Source of the DNA: Melghirimyces profundicolus
Lineage (GTDB): Bacteria > Bacillota > Bacilli > Thermoactinomycetales > DSM-45169
Assembly (NCBI RefSeq): GCF_003054245.1
Contig: NZ_QBKR01000031.1
Coordinates: forward strand, 1-35,570
Direction: 5' to 3'
Length of the DNA: 35,570 nucleotides
Shown: positions 33,501 to 35,570 of the stretch, piece by piece
Layout: every line of letters begins with the position of its first letter
Position numbering within the stretch: position 1 is the stretch's first letter
The notes under the pieces: generated by a model
Databases searched by the model: none
What the model was told of the DNA's origin: nothing
The model's input: the letters and a program-made list of their open reading frames with translations, nothing else
Translations under genes and position numbers: made by a program

Positions 33501-34049
33501 ATGTTGAGCAGGTTGGAAGAAAAAACGCTGAACAGCAGAATCATTTTCGAAGGGCGGCTCATTCGCGTACAACTGGACGAAGTGGAACTGCCCGACGGAA
33601 ACACCTCCACCCGGGAGTTGGTGAAGCATCCCGGGGCAGTCACCGTGATGGCAGTGACGGAGGAAAACCGGATGGTATTCGTACGGCAATACCGGAAGCC
33701 TTTGGAGAAGGAGATTTTGGAGATTCCCGCCGGTAAACTGGAACCCGGGGAGGACCCCGAAGAATGTGCCCGCCGGGAGTTGGAAGAAGAGACCGGATAC
33801 AAGGCGAAGGCACTGAAACACGTGGTGTCCATGTATACTTCCCCCGGTTTCGCCGATGAACGGCTTCATCTGTATGAGGCCCGGGGGCTTGCCGAGGGGC
33901 AGTTCCGGCCCGACAGTGAGGAATTTGTGGAGCGGGTGGAACTCACCTTGGAAGAAGCCTTCGAACGGATGGCCGCCGGAGAGATTTGTGACGCCAAAAC
34001 CGTGACCGCCCTCTACATCTGGAAAAACCGGGAGATTGCCGGGAAATGA
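33501..34049 (+). CDS. nudF: ADP-ribose pyrophosphatase (NUDIX hydrolase)
   Basis: The 182-aa protein has a complete Nudix box, GKLEPGEDPEECARRELEEETGY, read as GX5EX7REUXEEXGU. The upstream VRQYRKPLEKEILEIPAG is typical of ADP-ribose pyrophosphatases. It cleaves ADP-ribose to AMP and ribose 5-phosphate. AAAGGAGGA lies before the ATG. TATAAT at 33466-33471 is a good -10, but I see no -35. It overlaps the EndoQ-like gene by 4 nt, as B. subtilis nudF is near yqxK. Confidence 0.93.
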   Translation: MLSRLEEKTLNSRIIFEGRLIRVQLDEVELPDGNTSTRELVKHPGAVTVMAVTEENRMVFVRQYRKPLEKEILEIPAGKLEPGEDPEECARRELEEETGYKAKALKHVVSMYTSPGFADERLHLYEARGLAEGQFRPDSEEFVERVELTLEEAFERMAAGEICDAKTVTALYIWKNREIAGK

Positions 34050-35215
34050 CCCTGAAACGGGTGTTTGCCGATCTACACATCCACATTGGCCGGACGGAAA
34101 GCGGTTTACCGGTCAAAATCACCGGGGCCCGCAACCTCACATTCGACCAGATCGTCCGGGAAGCGTCCCACCGCAAGGGGATCGACATGATCGGCATCAT
34201 CGATGCCCATTCCCCCCCGGTTCAGGAGGAGATCGCCCGCAACTTGGATCGGGGGCGTTACACGGAACTAAAGGGGGGCGGTTTCCGGTACGGGGCAACC
34301 ACGGTGATTCCCGGAGTGGAGGTGGAAGTCAAAGGGCCGGGAAAAGGAGCGGCCCATCTGTTGGCTTACTTTCCCTCTCTGGATGTGATACGGTCCTTCA
34401 GTTCTTGGTTGGCCCGTTATGTGAAAAACATGCAGCTCTCCACTCAACGGTTCCATGGAGATCTCCGGGAGCTGGAAGAGAAAGTGGAAGAATGCAACGG
34501 GCTCTTGATTCCCGCCCATGTATTCACTCCGTTCAAAAGCGTTTACGGAAGCGCCGTGGACCGGATGGCCGATCTCTTGAACCTGGACAGGCTTTCGGCG
34601 GTGGAACTGGGTCTCTCTGCCGATTCGGAGATGGCCGATCGCATTTCGGAGTTGGAGCCATTCTCCTTTGTGACCAATTCCGACGCCCACTCCCTCCCCA
34701 AAATCGGACGGGAGTACAATGAACTGGCCGTTAAGAACCCGGACTTCATGGAGTTGAAAAAAGCTTTGGCCCGGAAAGAAGGGCGTCGTGTGGCGGCAAA
34801 TTACGGTTTGAACCCCAAGCTGGGAAAATACCACCGCACGCGTTGTCTCAACTGTGATAAACTTCTTTCGGGCATCGGGAGCGGTTGTCCTTTCTGCGGG
34901 AGCATCAAGGTGATTCAGGGGGTCATGGACCGGATCGACCGGATTTCCGATCGGACGTCCCGTCATCCCGAACACCGTCCCCCTTACGTCTATCAGGTTC
35001 CCCTGGAGTTCATCCCCAAGCTGGGCCCCAAAACGTTGGACCGTCTGCTCGGGCGGTTCGGGACGGAAATGGAAATCCTTCACCGGGCACCGCTCGACGG
35101 GATTGCGGAACTGGCCGGGGAGGGAATCGCACACCACATCCGCTTGGCCAGGGAACGGCGTCTGGAATTCGAGGAAGGCGGAGGAGGATCCTACGGCCGG
35201 GTGAAAAACGGATAA
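34046..35215 (+). CDS. EndoQ-family PHP endonuclease (TIGR00375, YqxK-like)
   Basis: The 389-aa protein begins with a PHP metal-dependent phosphoesterase domain (ADLHIHIG with His11/His13, IIDAHSPPV, VIPGVEVEV, IPAHVFTPF, FVTNSDAHS). A four-Cys zinc finger follows near residues 267-290 (CLNCDKLL and GCPFCGS). A helix-hairpin-helix-like C-terminus ends it (EFIPKLGPKTLDRLLGRFG). This is the EndoQ layout; EndoQ of archaea and Bacillus pumilus nicks DNA 5' to uracil, hypoxanthine and other deaminated bases. A role in repair of deaminated DNA is inferred from the family. It is coupled to nudF. Repeat copy 3 starts 6 bp after its stop. Confidence 0.85.
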   Translation: MTLKRVFADLHIHIGRTESGLPVKITGARNLTFDQIVREASHRKGIDMIGIIDAHSPPVQEEIARNLDRGRYTELKGGGFRYGATTVIPGVEVEVKGPGKGAAHLLAYFPSLDVIRSFSSWLARYVKNMQLSTQRFHGDLRELEEKVEECNGLLIPAHVFTPFKSVYGSAVDRMADLLNLDRLSAVELGLSADSEMADRISELEPFSFVTNSDAHSLPKIGREYNELAVKNPDFMELKKALARKEGRRVAANYGLNPKLGKYHRTRCLNCDKLLSGIGSGCPFCGSIKVIQGVMDRIDRISDRTSRHPEHRPPYVYQVPLEFIPKLGPKTLDRLLGRFGTEMEILHRAPLDGIAELAGEGIAHHIRLARERRLEFEEGGGGSYGRVKNG

Positions 35216-35220
35216 ACGCT

Positions 35221-35342
35221 GGAAGCGTTTACCCAAAATAGCGACTTTCGCGACCGGAGCGCAAGCGATCCAGGCGGGACTTGTGCTCTGTGAGTGCAGC
35301 CGGAGCGGCTTTGGGTAAAAGCTGCCGCTCACTTTTTCACAA
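35221..35342 (+). repeat. Dispersed repeat, copy 3 (short form)
   Basis: AGCGTTTACCCAAA (35224-35237) and TTTGGGTAAAAGCT (35310-35323) are the outer arms, 13 of 14 complementary. The right hairpin GAGCGGC (35303-35309) / GCCGCTC (35324-35330) followed by ACTTTTT is intact, with the right arm as its loop. The internal module of copy 2 is missing, giving about 120 bp against 262. The shared TCACTTTTTCACAA end (35329-35342) is identical to copy 1. It lies between the EndoQ-like gene and a transposase gene. Confidence 0.85.
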
Positions 35343-35379
35343 CGCTTTCTAGTACTGCTTTGAGTCTTGAAGGATTAAT

Positions 35380-35409
35380 CCTCGGATTTGTCGAAAGATG
35401 TCTCCGAGG
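35380..35409 (+). promoter_or_regulatory. Hairpin covering the transposase ribosome site
   Basis: CCTCGGA (35380-35386) pairs perfectly with TCCGAGG (35403-35409), which contains the GAGG ribosome site for the ATG at 35419. The left arm overlaps a 12-bp palindrome AGGATTAATCCT (35371-35382). Insertion sequences often use such hairpins to block translation from read-through transcripts. Confidence 0.5.
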
Positions 35410-35418
35410 TGGTAGATC

Positions 35419-35570
35419 ATGGATTCCAAACGCATTCCAAAAGCGATTCGTCAACCCGTCCCGGAACTGATGGAATTCCTGAAGCCCTATCGTGAAGTTT
35501 TTAGCCGGGAGGAACCCCGGCAAACCCTTGAACGTTATGTCACCGGTCTTCTGAGTGATCTTCCGCGTAA
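35419..35570 (+). mobile_element. IS701-like transposase, N-terminal fragment (cut by window end)
   Basis: The frame starts at ATG 35419 after GAGGTGG and is open to the last base (50 codons). The product, MDSKRIPKAIRQPVPELMEF followed by LKPYREVFSR and ending VTGLLSDLPRK-like, resembles the N-terminus of IS701-family (DDE_5) transposases, where a segment like YVRGLLSDLPRK is characteristic. The catalytic DDE residues lie outside the window. The left inverted repeat of the element should lie between 35340 and 35418 but I cannot mark it. Confidence 0.65.

Noticed and set aside
35222-35236. Left arm of the repeat resembles a cre box (TGGAAGCGTTTACC in copy 3)
   Set aside because: Two mismatches to the consensus, and the left neighbour bases differ in copy 2. 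The similarity is explained by the repeat arm itself.
35388-35397. TTTGTCGAAA, a good match to the Spo0A 0A box, before the transposase
   Set aside because: It is in the loop of the transposase hairpin inside a mobile element; a single short match here is likely chance.

Overview
The window reads as chromosome of a GC-rich, endospore-forming Firmicute. The evidence is spo0A, spoIVB and an sspH-type spore protein gene, low-GC-Gram-positive ribosome binding sites (AAGGAGG types, many GTG/TTG starts), and gene order matching the Bacillus subtilis recN-spoIVB-spo0A, yqzF-bkdR-bkd and yqjC-yqjD-yqjE / nudF-yqxK neighbourhoods. The base composition and the recN-steA-steB arrangement would suit the Thermoactinomycetaceae; that assignment is inference. 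Nearly every gene is on the + strand. I see no tRNA, rRNA, CRISPR array, prophage or defence island.

Layout: (1) 1-139, copy 1 of a dispersed repeat. (2) 162-4203, recN, spoIVB and spo0A; the last two are read as one uninterrupted frame, although a terminator and a probable spo0A promoter lie between them. (3) 4419-7759, a tight four-gene unit: SteA-like, SteB/MctB-like, family 2 glycosyltransferase and a short MraY/WecA-like enzyme. (4) 7785-9611, an M24 peptidase, sspH and yqzF. (5) 9733-20026, the bkdR regulator and the branched-chain amino acid operon ptb-bcd-buk-lpdV-bkdAA-bkdAB-bkdB, preceded by a near-perfect sigma-54 promoter and two matching palindromes. (6) 20281-23506, a CarD-family protein, then a GntR regulator with two EamA transporters. 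(7) 23641-25135, repeat copy 2, a YetF-type protein and two short membrane proteins missed by length cut-offs (one very like the stressosome anchor Prli42). (8) 25300-29383, methylmalonyl-CoA mutase (two subunits), epimerase and a carboxyltransferase. (9) 29398-35215, a small hypothetical protein, a frameshifted dinB, a Zn-ribbon protein, a PepT-like peptidase, a GNAT enzyme, a DUF3866 protein, nudF and an EndoQ-family nuclease. (10) 35221-end, repeat copy 3 and the start of an IS701-like transposase.

Metabolically, leucine dehydrogenase and the BCKDH complex turn branched-chain amino acids into branched acyl-CoAs, which Ptb and Buk convert to acids with ATP gain. Valine and isoleucine degradation yields propionyl-CoA, which the methylmalonyl-CoA genes could carry to succinyl-CoA.

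The most unusual element is the dispersed repeat. Its right end is a terminator-like hairpin whose 14-nt loop is complementary to the repeat's own left end, and the long copy carries two further nested stems. It could be a miniature transposable element or an undescribed structured RNA. Homopolymer-associated frameshifts (spoIVB, dinB) suggest that some oddities are sequence errors.
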